From contig NC_092794.1 of the NCBI RefSeq assembly GCF_918797505.1, forward strand, positions 2,852,001 through 2,916,000: 64,000 bases of DNA. The letters run 5' to 3'. A program made the translations under genes and the position numbers. This DNA comes from Bemisia tabaci. Lineage: Eukaryota > Arthropoda > Insecta > Hemiptera > Aleyrodidae. Shown piece after piece: positions 9,701 to 19,539 of this stretch (position 1 is the first letter of the stretch; each line of letters opens with the position of its first letter). A model generated the notes under the pieces. That model searched no databases, had not been told where the DNA came from, and saw only the letters and a program-made list of their open reading frames with translations.

Positions 9701-12700
9701 TCTACGTAAAAGTTCGCGAGAAACACTATGATGCCACTGGTTTTCTCTGAAATCATCTTGCAAGCTCAAAAACAGCTCTCAAGTTGAGGCCAAAATGGAG
9801 GGGATATCCCACGCTATCCTGAGAGTCCACTTCTACATCAAGACAAACTCTCCATGCACAGATAGGAAACAAATACATTAGCAGTGATGCCGTGTTTTCA
9901 GTTTTAGAGTCCCCAACTAAAGTGGCAGCCCTGTCAATGTATTTGCTCACTATCTTTGCATGGAGACTTTGTCTTGATGTAGAGGTGGACTCTCGGGATA
10001 GCGTGGGATATCCCTCCATTTTGGCCTCAACTTGAGAGCTTTTTTTGAGCTTAGGGGTTGATTCCAGAGAAAACCAGTGGCACCATCTTCGCGAACTTTC
10101 ACACAAGAATCAACAGTCAAATCGCAAATTCCTCACACATGCAACATCTCCATTGCCGTCTGTATTTACATGTGAACCAAATAACTTCGAGTCTCAATTG
10201 GTAGGTGGACTAAAACTCCCCTGCTGAAAGAAACGCGTGGATGTAAACTACTGGAGAAAACAGTTGCGCGGACAAAAATTCGTTGACAAAATGTCCTATA
10301 ACCCATGGATTCACAGCGCCAGAATGGCTCCACTTTTCCCCGTGCTTTCAGATACGAGCACTCCGTCTTTATGTCTTTGACCTGCGGGCCGATTATTGAA
10401 ATTTAAACCAGCCCAATAAGACATCGAATTGCGATATATTGCATGGTTGAGATAGCGGCTATGCCTTGTCATGTCGGGCTGACATAGTTTCAATAATCGG
10501 GCCGCTGACCATAGAGTACCTTTATAGACAGAGTATGGCCATTTCTGTTCCGGTTTTTCATTGGTCGCGAGCGAATAGGCTGACACGATGCTCTTAGGGC
10601 CGTAAATAAACAAACAAGATGGCCGTTATCAGCAAGCAAGATTGAGGTTATGCACACCTTACATCCTCCTGTGATAAAGGTGAAAGGCGATTTAACAATG
10701 TTTTCATGTGTTTTTCGTGTGCTATTCGTAGATATGCTCGATTAAATTGTTACTGCCGCATAATTGAAATTTTTGTCAAATTTAGCTTCTCATCGATGTT
10801 ACGGTGAGCCGCCATCTTGTTTGTTTATTACGGCCCTAAGAGCATCATGAAGCCTAAAAACTCGTTGACCAATCAAAAAGCGGAACAGTTTTCCTGTAGT
10901 AAAAAGATACGATTGGCCATACTCTGTCTATAAAGGTACTCTAGCTGAGCAGAGGTCTCACAATCGGCCTTAACCTGATTTCAGGGAGCATAATATTCTT
11001 CGCGCATCCGATCGGGGCCTTGATCTCCGGGTACCTCCAAGAGCGTTTCGGGCGCAGAGGGAGTATGATCCTGGTCAACGTCCCTGTCTTGGCGGCGTGG
11101 CTCACCCTCTACGCGGCCGACTCCGTCTACCAGCTCCACCTCGTCTCCGTTCTCATGGGCCTCTGCGTCGGCTTCTGCGAGGCGCCGCTCCACTCCTACA
11201 TCGGCGAGATCGCTGAGCCCCACCTCCGGGGCACCATCTCCACCTTGGTTTGCATCTCCGGCCACACCGGGGGGGTTCTCCTTCATGTGCTTGGGTATTT
11301 GGCTCAATGGCGGACGACCGCGCTCTTCTGCGGTGCGGTTCCCGCAATCACCTTCTTCGCCATGACCCAGGTAGGGATCCAAGTAGAGTACCTATATTGA
11401 GAGAGTATGGCCACTGGGCCCCATGGAGAGGCTTAGGACCCAAAAATGGCGGTGCTTTGTTTTGGTTTTTGTGGATGGGAGGGGGGTCATTGCCAACTTT
11501 TGACGGTTATCACCAACCGCACTTGCTGCCAACCTTACTACATCTCGGATAATTTTTCTCAAAAATTGCACACGATTAGCCTTAAAAATATGTAAAGATG
11601 TCGCAATAGTGCATTTGGGTAAATTTCTCGTTACGATAAGCAAAGAAAACTACATTTTGAGTCATTTTGCATTTCATTAATTTATGGCGTCCGCCATTTT
11701 TGGGTCCTAAGGGCTCCATTCAGCCTAAGATGGCTGAGCCAATCAGAGGTGGTAACCCCAGTGGCCATACTCTCTCAATATAGGTACTCTAGATCCAAGT
11801 TTTGCGAGGTGGAGTCCCTTTATAGAGAGAGTTAAGATAACGCGGCTCATGGATGTCACAAACGGGAATAAAGATTACACAAATTGGACGTTTTTTGTGA
11901 TCTTTGATCAACCCGTTCCCGAATTCCTATCTCCGTTCCCTCTCTCATTCCATTTACTCCTTGCCGTACCCCCAATGTCCCGGTCCATTCCAGTTTATAA
12001 TCTTTGCAATTGGTGAAACTGTAATCTTTATTCCCGTTTGCGACACTGTGGAGGCCTAAAATAAGGTAACCAATCAGAAATGGATTCACATTGTCCTAAT
12101 TCTCAGTATAAAGGGACTCCACTATCAACGATTGTACTAACTTCTTCGAATCTATCCAAGACAATGAATAAGACATAGAAAAAGCTGCCCCCAATGTCCC
12201 GGTCCATTTCAGTCTATAATCTTTGCAATTGGTGAAACTGTAAATTCCCGTTCGCGACACCGTGAAGGCCTAAAATACGGGAACCAATCAGAAGTGGATT
12301 CACATTGTCTGTACTGTCAGTATAAAGGGACTCTATTGCGAGGAAGTCCAATACTACCGTGCAAAGGAAGAACGGCGTATGAACATTCGAGAGTTGCCAG
12401 ATTTCCTTCGGTAAAATATTTAGTTTTTAGGAAAGTTATGAATATTTTTCCTTGAAATTTTCTGGCGCTGAATGTGAAATGGCGTACACAATTATCAGGG
12501 GACTGGAAGGAAAATACTCCTAGGTTTACCAGGAAATTCGTGTTTTATTGAAAGAATTAAGGTAACGCCTGAAGGTTCATACGGCGTTTTTCCTTCACAC
12601 GGTAGAATACCGAAAACCCAAGTAGCACAGATTGTAATGATTTCCAATGGACAATTTGCAGGTGTCTGAAATTTGAGAAATTTCTTGTTTATGTGGAAAC

Positions 12701-15700
12701 TACTGAATGAACTGAATACGAGGATACCCTTGGTCTGTAAATTGAGCAGTTACTGGAGGAGCTATGACAAAATTATCTAATCTGCTGAAATACATATGTT
12801 TAAGTGGAAAATACCGCAAGATGACGTCACTAGGCGATGTATTTTCTCACTTTTGAATATATTTTTATACTATTCCACCCATCAAAAATAGATCAAAAAA
12901 TATACCGCGAAATCACCTATTTTGGCACCCTCAGATGAAGCAATACAAAATTTGCGCGCAAATGTATAAAACTATGTTCCTTGGATCCCTGAAAATTCCC
13001 TTTGACGTGAAATGTCGATATTCCTTCATTGGTTTGGAAGAAATAAAATAAGGAAAATTGACAGGTGAGCATTTTACTTGCTGATGGATGCTCCTAGCTC
13101 CCCCTCCCTTCCGATTATGACTCAGAGAGTCGTGAGGGTGGATGAGAGTCAAGCGCCCAAATTTTAATTTCTATCTGAGCTTTGCAATGTCCAGATCCCG
13201 GAATCTCCGACGTGGCTAATCCTGAACAGCCGTTTGAAGGAGGCGCAAAAGGCTCTCGGCTGGGTGAGAGGATGGGTCGAAGCGGAGGTGGTACATGAGG
13301 AATTTCAAAGGCTGCTTGAACACGCCGCAGTTGCACCCAAGTCCCGACGAGTTAGCACCTTCGAGGGACAGAAATATGAAATGGTTCCGTTGACTGAGGA
13401 TGGTAGGTGTTGAGTCTTAACCTAGTTGTGCTCAACTTTCAAATTATTTGTCTTTTGAAAAAATGGATGCATTTATACAGAAAATACCTTTTTTATTGCA
13501 GGTGGACGTAATTTGCGCGAAAATTCCCACATCGAGTAAAGGGCTTGGAGGACTGGACGCATAAGTGAATTAAAAAATAAAATTGAGTGGCTTGGAAGAC
13601 AAAGCGCAAAAGGACAGTTTTTGCTATTTCGAAAAATACGAGTTTTGAGTATCAAAATTACAGGGTCCTCACGGCGGAGAGAAAGTTCAAACTGACTTTT
13701 TGATGCTTAATAATTGGAATTTGGGAGCAAAGTTTTCACAGAATATGCCTTAAGAATATTTTTTACTTGGAATCATTAATATATCAATTCTTTCAAAAAC
13801 TGCACTTATGCGCCTTGTCCTCCAAGCCTTCAATTAATGTAATAATGATTTCAGCTAAAACTAGTCTTCAAACACATTTTGTGAATAACTCACACCAAAA
13901 TTTCAACTTTTAAGCATAAAAAGTGAGTTTGAACTTTTTTTCGCCAAAAGCATGATGTGATTTCGAAATTTTAAACACTTACTACTCAAAGTAGAAAAAA
14001 CTGAACTTAGGCACTGTAAAAAATCGAGGAGTGAAATTCGGTGTTGGAGTCTCTTAGAGCCCCAAAAAACCGAGTATTTATGGATGCGAAGTGAAAATAC
14101 CACCATAATAGCGCATTCCACCCTGCAAAAAGAGTAGATTCCGTAAAAAGCTCTTATTCCGTAAATAACTCCGTAAAAAAATGGGTTCTGCTTCGTATTC
14201 ATGTCACTCAGGGTTTTGGGGCGCTACTTAGGGTCTATCGCACAGAATTTTACTCCAAGCATACAATAATGGGGAAATATCGATAATCGATCATTCACGC
14301 CTCGCCACTGGACAACAGGTCATGACGTTTGAGGAACATCGTCTCCTCTTTTTTTTTCAGGGACTCCTCAAAAAATTACACAAGAGACTGAGAGCTTCCT
14401 GAGAATTAAATATCGAGAACTGAGCGACCAGAAAATGTTTCGCCCGCTTCGAATGGTGTTCATAGTTTTCATTTTTAGCTTCGCAACACAGCTGATGGGG
14501 ATGCGACCGTTCCTGGTCAATATATTCAATGAATTCGGCCTCCAAATCGACAGCCAGCTTGTTGTGGTGCGTCTAAATATAGTAATAAATGATTGGACTA
14601 CATTCTGGAATAAGGAACTGAATTTTTCTTTAAAGAAACATCGTATATGTAGTATTACTTTCCATTTCAATGCTTTTACGAATGAGCTAAAATTTGTAAC
14701 TCCTCCTTGCAAAATGAATTTCAAATAGAGGCTCGGAGGACAAGGCACGTAAGTGCAGATCTTGGAAGAATTGAGGTATCAATGATTTCAAGTAAAACTA
14801 GTCTTATTCCATATTTTGTGGAAAATTCGCTACCGAGTTTCAATTTTTACGCATCAAAAAGGCAGTAAGAACTTTCTTTTCTCCATAAGGATCCACGTGA
14901 TTTCGAAACTTCAAACACGTATTTCTCGGAATAGCAAAAACTGCACTTATGCGCCTTGTCCTCCAAGCTTCTCAAATGAAAACGTTCACAAAGAAAGAGA
15001 GCACAGTGACAGAAAACTCGAGAGTTCGTTAGCGTAAATTGACTACATTTGGCATGAAGGAACTACCATTTCTAACTTATCCATAAAAACATCTATCTGG
15101 ATAGGAAAACTGATGGCGCATAATTCGTTTCCAAAACGAGGCAGAAATTTTAGTTCCTAATTGTAAAATGTTGCCTGACTGATGCCAGGAGTATACATAT
15201 AGAGGAGAGTGTCTTGAATATGTTTTTTTGGAGGGACGCCGAAGGATCTCAAATTAAAACATACATATGGTAGTTTGAAGATTTATGTTCAAGAACATAG
15301 TTCTGAGAATTAGGTGTTTAAAATCCTAATATGGTATGTTCAGAACAAGAAATGGTCGCACTATATTGCACTTTTATGCCCTCACTTGGCACAAAACTTA
15401 ACTATCCCACTCGCAGCTTATCCTGTCTATTCTAATAAAATCATTTTTAAGACGTTCGATGGACGGGGTGAGGAAGGAGTGTGAGACGGTCCAAAGGTCA
15501 AATTCCAAAACAGGAATCAAAATTCACAGTAAGGAGAATGTCATTAAGAATATTGTTTGGCGGTAAATTTTTATTTGAAACATCGTTTTGTTACTTAATT
15601 AAAATTATTTTCTTAAAGATCGTATTCGATACATCAAACGGGTGACATTGTACCGATATCGATTGGTTCAAAACATAAACACAGCCTCAAAAGTCAATTG

Positions 15701-18271
15701 GGTAATCCGACAGAGCGGGTTTTTTTGATAGATTTTTGATTTGTATGAGTCCTAATTGGCCAAGAGTAGTGAAATTGCTACGAAATTTCTCATTATCAGC
15801 TTTTCTGACAAATATCTTAAAATTTTGGTTTAAGGTTATGTTCTTTTGTTTTGAACCAAACGATACATCGAACCACTATCAAATACGATCCATTAACTGC
15901 GAACGGGGCGATTTCGACGATTTCGCGGCCGCATAGTTGTATTTGGGGCGCGCAGCGTCCCGGGGGTTGGGCCGCGTAGCGGCAAGGGGGCGGAGCTCCC
16001 TGGTTCTTTTGACATCTAGAGAGAGAGTTTTCCATCAAAATCTGAACTTCAAAATTTAGTGTTTTATTGGATGAAGTTGACAGGATTTGTCTAAAATCGC
16101 TCTCCAGTAAATCTTACTTTGCTACGACTTCGCTTCCTCCTCGCGTAGGCATCATTTTTATTCTAAATTTCCAGGCCTTGACGAGGTTTTCTCTCCTTGT
16201 CGGCGCCATTTTGAACGTGACACTTTTGAGGCGATTCGGTAAACGGAGGTTGACGTTGCTCTGCCAAGCAGCGGCCACTGTGTCCATCATTTTACTCGGC
16301 GTCTACTGTTCCTTTTTCGACGAAACGAATCGAAATGCAAGCCTTTCATGGATCCCAATCTCACTGATGACCAGTGTCTACTTTTTCATTGGATTCAGTT
16401 TGACCATTCTTCCATGGCAACTTTGCGCTGAAGTTTTCCCTATCAGGTGAGCATCTAGCTTTTTGACACTGCGCGCTGCCGCACTAAGGAGGAACGCCGC
16501 ACGGTGGATCGATTCAATAGGAGAGGTCGGACAAAATTCGGAAACTTCAAACACTCATAACTCCGATTATACAAGAATTTGAAGGTCTGAAGGCGGTTGC
16601 ATTGGTTTCCTCGTGAAATTTTCTACTACGTGCACCCCTTGAAATTCAAAATGTGACAAAATAAACATCAAAATTTGCAATTTTAGTCAAAATTTTCATG
16701 TCCGACCGCTTTATTTGACTCGATCTACTGTGCGCCGTATGAACATTCGAGAGTTATTGCCAAATATTCCCGTTTAAAGCATTATTTTTCAAGAAAGTTT
16801 TGCCTGAAAAATTCGAAGAGAAATATTCACATTTTTCCCGGAAAAGCACCTAATGTCTTATTGAAGGAATTACAGCAACGTCTGAGGGCTCATAAGGCGT
16901 TTTTCCTGATCACACAGGTACAGTGTACGTCGTTCGTCGTCTTTGCGATCAGTGGCGTGGCGTACTTTGCGATGAATCGATTAATTTGTCATTCAAACCT
17001 ATGATAAAAGGATCGATTATCAAGCCGTTCTCAATGAACACCATAATCAACGATTCTGTACCGTAGCTTTAAATGGGAAAAGATCGAAAATCGATTACTA
17101 CGCCTCGTCACTGTTTGCAATAATTTTGATGGCCTGCTTTATACATTCAACTAGTTTCGCAGATCAGGGGAGAGTATGGACATCGCAAGATCAAATTCTG
17201 ATTGGCTTGATCGTCTTAGGTCACATACTCCTGTTTAGGGCCTAAAAATAGCGAGCCTTCACTATTACAAATACATGAACAAACCGGTGTGTACCAACGG
17301 AAACAAACACACCGCTTAAACAGTAAATAGAGTACCTATATTGAGAGAGTATGGCCACTGGAGTTACCACCTCTGATTGGCTCAGCCATCTTAGGCTGAA
17401 TGGAGCCCTTAGGACCCAAAAATGGCGGACGCCATAAAGTTAATGTAATGCAAAATGATTCAAAATGTAGTTGTCTTTGCTTATCGTAACGAGAACTTTA
17501 CCCAAATGCACTATTGCGACTTTTTTACATATTTTTAAGGCTAATCGTGTGCAATTTTTGAGAAAAATGATCTTAGATGTAGTAAGGTTGGCAGCAAGTG
17601 CGGTTGGTGATAACCGTCAAAAGTTGGCAATGACCCCCCTCCCATCCTCAAAAACCAAAACAAAGCACCGCCATTTTTGGGTCCTAAGCCTCTCCATGGG
17701 ACCCAGTGGCCATACTCTCTTAATATAGGTACTCTAACAGTAAACACACGCGCTCGACATTTTTAACAGCGTTGAAAACAGATGTACAATAATGCCAAGA
17801 ATGAACCCATTTATCTAAAATTTTCGTTTTAAACCTCTTGAGGCGTAATTTTTTTTTTTAAACTACACGTTTATCCATACCTACTCTGCTTGATTTTTGC
17901 ATATTATTAATTTTGTTCGAATTGTCTTAAAATATTTTGCAGAGAGAACCTGTGTCATATTTCACTTCAGTCATAATTCAACTGCTGTGAGCTTCTGAAC
18001 ATTTTTCAGGGGCCGTGGTGCCGCACAGGGACTTTCAGCCGGCTGGAGCTACTACGTGCGTTTCGGAATGTCTGTGACTTACCTGTACCTTGAGAAGTGG
18101 ATACGGCTAAGTGGAGTCTTCTACTTGTACGGGGTGATTTCGGTGATCGGCTTTTGGTACTACTGGCGCTACCTGCCGGAGACCGAGGGCAAATCACTCG
18201 AGCAGATTGAATCTTACTTTACAGACGACCATGACAAGACGGAGAAATTCTCCAGGGTGAAAAGCAAATAA
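4813..18271 (+). CDS. Tret1-like facilitated sugar (trehalose) transporter, 7 coding exons
   Basis: Conceptual splicing of 4813-4899, 7385-7523, 10985-11370, 13195-13402, 14361-14566, 16175-16446 and 18010-18271 gives 519 codons with every phase in register. The product is a 12-helix major-facilitator sugar porter of the plasma membrane. Visible landmarks: TM1 with LGGLVFDIGMMTTMP (about residues 36-50), SWFGS before TM2, ERFGRRGSM in loop 2-3 (95-103), a YIGEIAEPHLRG block (147-158), the IPESP sequence after TM6 (205), TM7 with TQLMGMRPFLVNIF (316-329), RRFGKRR in loop 8-9, TM10 with LPWQLCAEVFPIRGRG (421-436), and PETEGKSLEQ after TM12 (489-498). Length and motif order fit arthropod Tret1-type transporters, which move trehalose or glucose by facilitated diffusion. 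Substrate is inferred from family only. The introns hold many MITEs, but no exon is broken. Confidence 0.93.
5142..6495. mobile_element. Non-autonomous hAT element, ~1.35 kb
   Basis: The left end is CAGGGCCGGATTAAGGGG and the right end TAAATCCGGCCCTG. The flanks CTCGACAG (5134-5141) and CTCGACAA (6496-6503) form an 8-bp target duplication with one change. CAGGGCCGGA termini plus 8 bp are hallmarks of hAT. Inside, a sequence around GCCTGAGCGGGGTCA occurs at 5594, 5785 and inverted near 6125-6160 (GACCCCGCTCAGGC), suggesting a further nested inverted-repeat element. No transposase frame is present. It lies in transporter intron 1. Confidence 0.8.
6722..7034. repeat. Poly-A tract and inverted-repeat element
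   Basis: A run of 30 A at 6722-6751 precedes an inverted pair. TTACATCTTGACCTGCGGGG..TTTTCGGCAATTAATGGC begins at 6822, and its mirror, GGCACTAATTGCCGAAAGGCC..AGGTTAAGATGTAA, ends near 7034. This is a MITE-like structure in transporter intron 1. Confidence 0.55.
7385..7523 (+). CDS. Transporter coding exon 2 (TM1 and SWFGS)
   Basis: The acceptor is TTTTCAAG|GTAGTG and the donor TTTG|GTGGGT, giving phase 0 in and phase 1 out. It encodes VVATIVLGGLVFDIGMM..., the first membrane helix, then a hydrophilic loop ending DDQASWFG. The alternative donor four bases later (GG|GTAGGA) would shift exon 3 out of frame, so GTGGGT was chosen. SWFGSII across the junction is the expected sugar-porter sequence. 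Confidence 0.9.
7853..8174. repeat. Foldback repeat in transporter intron 2
   Basis: The left arm AAGAGACCCTCTACTGG...GTGGAAGCTTTTACTTTCGG is mirrored by CCGAAAGTAAAAGCTTCCAC...AGTGGAAGGTCTCTT. A second inner pair (ACCTACATGGT / ACCATGTAGGT) lies closer to the centre. A small perfect hairpin (CGAAGAGAG...CTCTCTTCG, 7813-7837) sits just upstream. No coding content. Confidence 0.6.
8454..10303. mobile_element. TIR element, 1.85 kb (GGTTTCAGGACATT family), with nested foldback
   Basis: The left end GGTTTCAGGACATTCCGTCAACG is mirrored by CGTTGACAAAATGTCCTATAACC, with terminal repeats extending about 70 bp. A perfect 9-bp duplication, CATGGATTC, flanks it (8445-8453, 10304-10312). Two related copies are at 48694-50681 and 51893-53615. 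The interior has a GC-rich hairpin around CACGCATTGCGC (about 9240-9430) and no transposase. The 491-bp foldback at 9661-10151 is a later insertion. It lies in transporter intron 2. Confidence 0.8.
9661..10151. mobile_element. Foldback element nested in the 1.85-kb element
   Basis: This is the second copy of the GGAGATGTTGCATG foldback family. The uninterrupted site is visible in the sister element at about 50530 (GTAAGCAATTGTCG), which shows insertion within AATT and duplication of only AT. Confidence 0.85.
10385..10504. mobile_element. 120-bp MITE (CGGGCCGATTATTGAAA)
   Basis: CGGGCCGATTATTGAAAT at the left is mirrored by TTTCAATAATCGGGCCG at the right. It abuts the target duplication of the next MITE at 10504. 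It lies in transporter intron 2. Confidence 0.6.
10512..10943. mobile_element. hAT-like MITE, TAGAGTACC subfamily
   Basis: The termini TAGAGTACCTTTATAGACAG and the inverse are flanked by GCTGACCA and GCTGAGCA (8 bp, one change). The inner arms contain GCTCTTAGGGCCGTAA and its mirror. It ends only 41 bases before transporter exon 3, so the branch point lies in the intervening 33 bases or within the element. Confidence 0.8.
10985..11370 (+). CDS. Transporter coding exon 3 (TM2-TM6)
   Basis: The acceptor is CTGATTTCAG|GGAGC and the donor CCCAG|GTAGGG, phase 1 in and 0 out, 386 bases. It encodes the GRRG motif, a run of hydrophobic helices and the GEIAEPHLRGT sequence. The GC content is clearly higher than in the flanking introns. 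A hAT-like MITE ends 41 bases before the exon, and another begins 13 bases after it. Confidence 0.95.
11384..11791. mobile_element. hAT-like MITE, TAGAGTACC family, 408 bp
   Basis: The termini TAGAGTACCTATATTGAGAG and the inverse are flanked by perfect 8-bp duplications GATCCAAG (11376-11383, 11792-11799). A TAGAG end plus 8 bp fits hAT. It sits 13 bases into transporter intron 3. A 409-bp copy in the opposite orientation is at 17328-17736. Confidence 0.9.
11810..12335. mobile_element. Composite hAT-like MITE, TAGAGTCCC family, 526 bp
   Basis: The left end TGGAGTCCCTTTATAG and right end TATAAAGGGACTCTA are flanked by a perfect TTGCGAGG duplication (11802-11809, 12336-12343). A complete 3' end of the family also occurs inside (to about 12121). 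It is followed by 67 bases and then a second copy of the 3' half, so the element carries a duplicated 3' half within one target duplication. Normal copies are 309-325 bp. Confidence 0.85.
12354..12605. mobile_element. CTGCCGTGC-family element, 252 bp
   Basis: CTACCGTGCAAAGGAAGAAC at the left is mirrored by TTTTTCCTTCACACGGTAG, with AATA duplicated on both sides (12350-12353, 12606-12609). It lies in transporter intron 3. Confidence 0.85.
12655..12965. repeat. Dispersed ~310-bp repeat, copy 1
   Basis: It aligns throughout with 36088-36400 in the same orientation, sharing for example GTGGAAACTACTGA, GATGACGTCACTAGGCG and CAGATGAAGCAATA. No terminal inverted repeat or target duplication is seen, so the class is unknown. 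Confidence 0.6.
13195..13402 (+). CDS. Transporter coding exon 4 (PESP motif, central loop)
   Basis: The acceptor is AATGTCCAG|ATCCCG and the donor GAGGATG|GTAGGT, phase 0 in and 1 out. It encodes IPESPTWLILNSRLKEAQKAL..WVRG, the post-TM6 signature of sugar porters, followed by a charged cytoplasmic loop (EFQRLLEHAAV...). The part after SRRVSTFEGQ has no recognisable motif. Confidence 0.95.
14274..14313. repeat. Fragment of CAGTGGCGTGG hAT-like MITE
   Basis: GAAATATCGATAATCGATCATTCACGCCTCGCCACTG is one end of the 165-bp family. It lies about 50 bases before transporter exon 5. The same fragment is found at 40558-40604. Confidence 0.6.
14361..14566 (+). CDS. Transporter coding exon 5 (TM7)
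   Basis: The acceptor is TTTTTTTCAG|GGACTC and the donor GTTGTG|GTGCGT, phase 1 in and 0 out. It encodes the end of the central loop (YRELSDQKMFRPLRM) and TM7 with FATQLMGMRPFLVNIFNEFG. The usual QQxSGxN motif reads TQLMGMR here: the second Gln and the Gly are kept, while the Asn position is Arg. Confidence 0.93.
15030..15175. repeat. Small inverted-repeat element in transporter intron 5
   Basis: GACTACATTTGGCATGAAGGAACTA is mirrored by TAGTTCCTAATTGTAAAATGTTG. It belongs to the same family as 19115-19253. Confidence 0.5.
15945..16010. other. Short GC-rich island in transporter intron 5
   Basis: About 65 bases of very GC-rich sequence contain GCGCGCAGCGTCCCGGGGG, GGGCCGCGTAGCGGC and GGGGGCGGAGCTCCC blocks. 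The composition differs strongly from the surrounding AT-rich intron. It has local inverted symmetry (GCCGCGTAGCGGC). Function unknown. Confidence 0.5.
16175..16446 (+). CDS. Transporter coding exon 6 (TM8-TM10)
   Basis: The acceptor is AAATTTCCAG|GCCTTG and the donor CCTATCAG|GTGAGC, phase 0 in and 2 out. It encodes TM8, the conserved loop RRFGKRRLTL, TM9, a short outer loop with an N-glycosylation-type sequence (NAS), and TM10 ending LPWQLCAEVFPI. Confidence 0.95.
16493..16736. mobile_element. GAGGTCGGACAAAA-type element
   Basis: GCACGGTGGATCGATTCAATAGGAGAGGTCGGAC at the left is mirrored by GTCCGACCGCTTTATTTGACTCGATCTACTGTGC. It begins about 45 bases after transporter exon 6. It is adjacent to a diverged CTGCCGTGC-family element (about 16737-16915, with GCCGTATGAACATTCGAGAG and CTCATAAGGCGTTTTTCC arms). 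Confidence 0.65.
16950..17113. mobile_element. hAT-like MITE, 164 bp (CAGTGGCGTGG family)
   Basis: It starts CAGTGGCGTGGCGTAC and ends CGCCTCGTCACTG. The flanks TTTGCGAT and TTTGCAAT are an 8-bp duplication with one change. It lies in transporter intron 6. Confidence 0.8.
17328..17736. mobile_element. hAT-like MITE, TAGAGTACC family, inverted copy
   Basis: The termini are identical to the 11384-11791 element, with perfect ACAGTAAA duplications (17320-17327, 17737-17744). The interior reads in the opposite direction. It lies in transporter intron 6. Confidence 0.9.
18010..18271 (+). CDS. Transporter terminal exon 7 (TM11-TM12, PETEGKS)
   Basis: The acceptor is CATTTTTCAG|GGGCC, completing AG|G (Arg). 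It encodes RGRGAAQGLSAGWSYYV, two helices, and the C-terminal PETEGKSLEQIESYF signature, ending in TAA at 18269-18271. The tail KTEKFSRVKSK is short and basic. Confidence 0.95.
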
Positions 18272-19114
18272 GGATTTCGCAACATATCGGGGAGAAGTTA
18301 GAAATTTTGGAAGCAAAATCATTATAAACGTCGAATTTTTGATTAGGTGAACTGCTGTTCTGAGGAAGAGCGCATGTCATCGCTCCTTTGACTTAAGGGC
18401 GTAGCTCAATTTCCACGTGAAACCTGTTTTACATGTAAATCCTTAATGTCTGGGGCTCATCCGGATATCGAGATACGTCCTTATAATAACATAATATTTA
18501 GTTTAAAGAAAAGTTATGATTATTTTTCGTCGTAATTTTAAAATTAAAGAGAATCAGGCCTTAGTGTATGGAGGAAAATTCAGGGAGCGGTTTGCATAAA
18601 TTGCGATCCAAAAGTTGTAAATCGAAATGTTATACAAATTAAAGTCATCGTTTCAAAAAATTAACTTGTTGTCGACTTATAGGTAATTTTGTTGCCAAGA
18701 AAGGGCGTACACAGAGAAGATAGAATCATTGATCATACGAGTACAGTGCTTATAGCGGTTCCATGTTCCCAAATACTTACCTTAATCGTATTGTAATGAT
18801 GATTTGTTTAGGGTCACGGCTGTTTTGGTCTCAGTATGAGTACATCAGTTACTGAGACTGGAATAATTGTTACCACAATAGCAACATTGTATCTACGACC
18901 GGAAAAGTTATAATAAGGCCTGGAATCCACTTTTGAGCCTTGTAAGAACCAAGGTTATTTTTTTCCATGTATAATTGCATTTCAAGCCGACAATTTCAAG
19001 ACCCGTGCATGGCAGATTAAATCTTGAGCTATCATCTTCTCACATAAAAAAGGAAGAGATCATTGCGTGGTTTGTTACTGAGAACGACTATTAGAAAATC
19101 GCCCTCGATTAAGA
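18272..19114 (+). other. 3' flank of the transporter gene
   Basis: No exon is seen after the stop. An ATTAAA sequence near 18542 and another at 19016 are possible but weak polyadenylation signals. A diverged copy of the 120-bp inverted repeat found at 39163-39282 lies at about 18393-18490 (GTAGCTCAATTTCCACGTG...GGGGCTCATCC). Confidence 0.4.
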
Positions 19115-19253
19115 TGGATTACATTTTTCAATAAAGAACCACTATCTCTGGCTCTCCCATAAAAGCATATATCTGCAAAGGAAAGCCAATAGCATGTATG
19201 TTGTTTCAAAAAATGGACCAGAGATAGTGATTCCTTATAGCAAAATGTAATCC
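19115..19253. repeat. Small inverted-repeat element
   Basis: GGATTACATTTTTCAATAAAG is mirrored by CTTATAGCAAAATGTAATCC, with an inner pair ACCACTATCTCTGG / CCAGAGATAGTG. The AATAAA at 19129 lies in this repeat and is therefore poor evidence for a gene end. Confidence 0.65.
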
Positions 19254-19539
19254 AAATATCAGACGAGTGGCGACGTTGGAGACAGCGCGCGGCGCTGGAA
19301 TACAACTATTCGTACTCGAGGGATGTCCATGTTGCTTGCACGAAAAATTGAAGGCGCTTTCGCTGCGCTCGCGCTCACAACAAGGCACGCCGCACGCGGC
19401 GCCTAGCGAGGCTTACTCGTGATCGATTAATATGATCCTCCGATCAGGAAAGGATCTGCGGAGTGCGGAGGGCTCAAAATTCACCCTTTCTGAAGGTTTT
19501 TAGTGCCGAAAAACTCGAAATTTTTGGTTCCACAGTGTA

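Noticed and set aside
9753..10106. 117-codon frame on the - strand
   Set aside because: It lies within another copy of the same foldback element and is repeated at 42619-42897.
19129..19134. AATAAA as the transporter polyadenylation signal
   Set aside because: It lies inside a dispersed inverted-repeat element 858 bases past the stop, so its presence is expected from the repeat alone.
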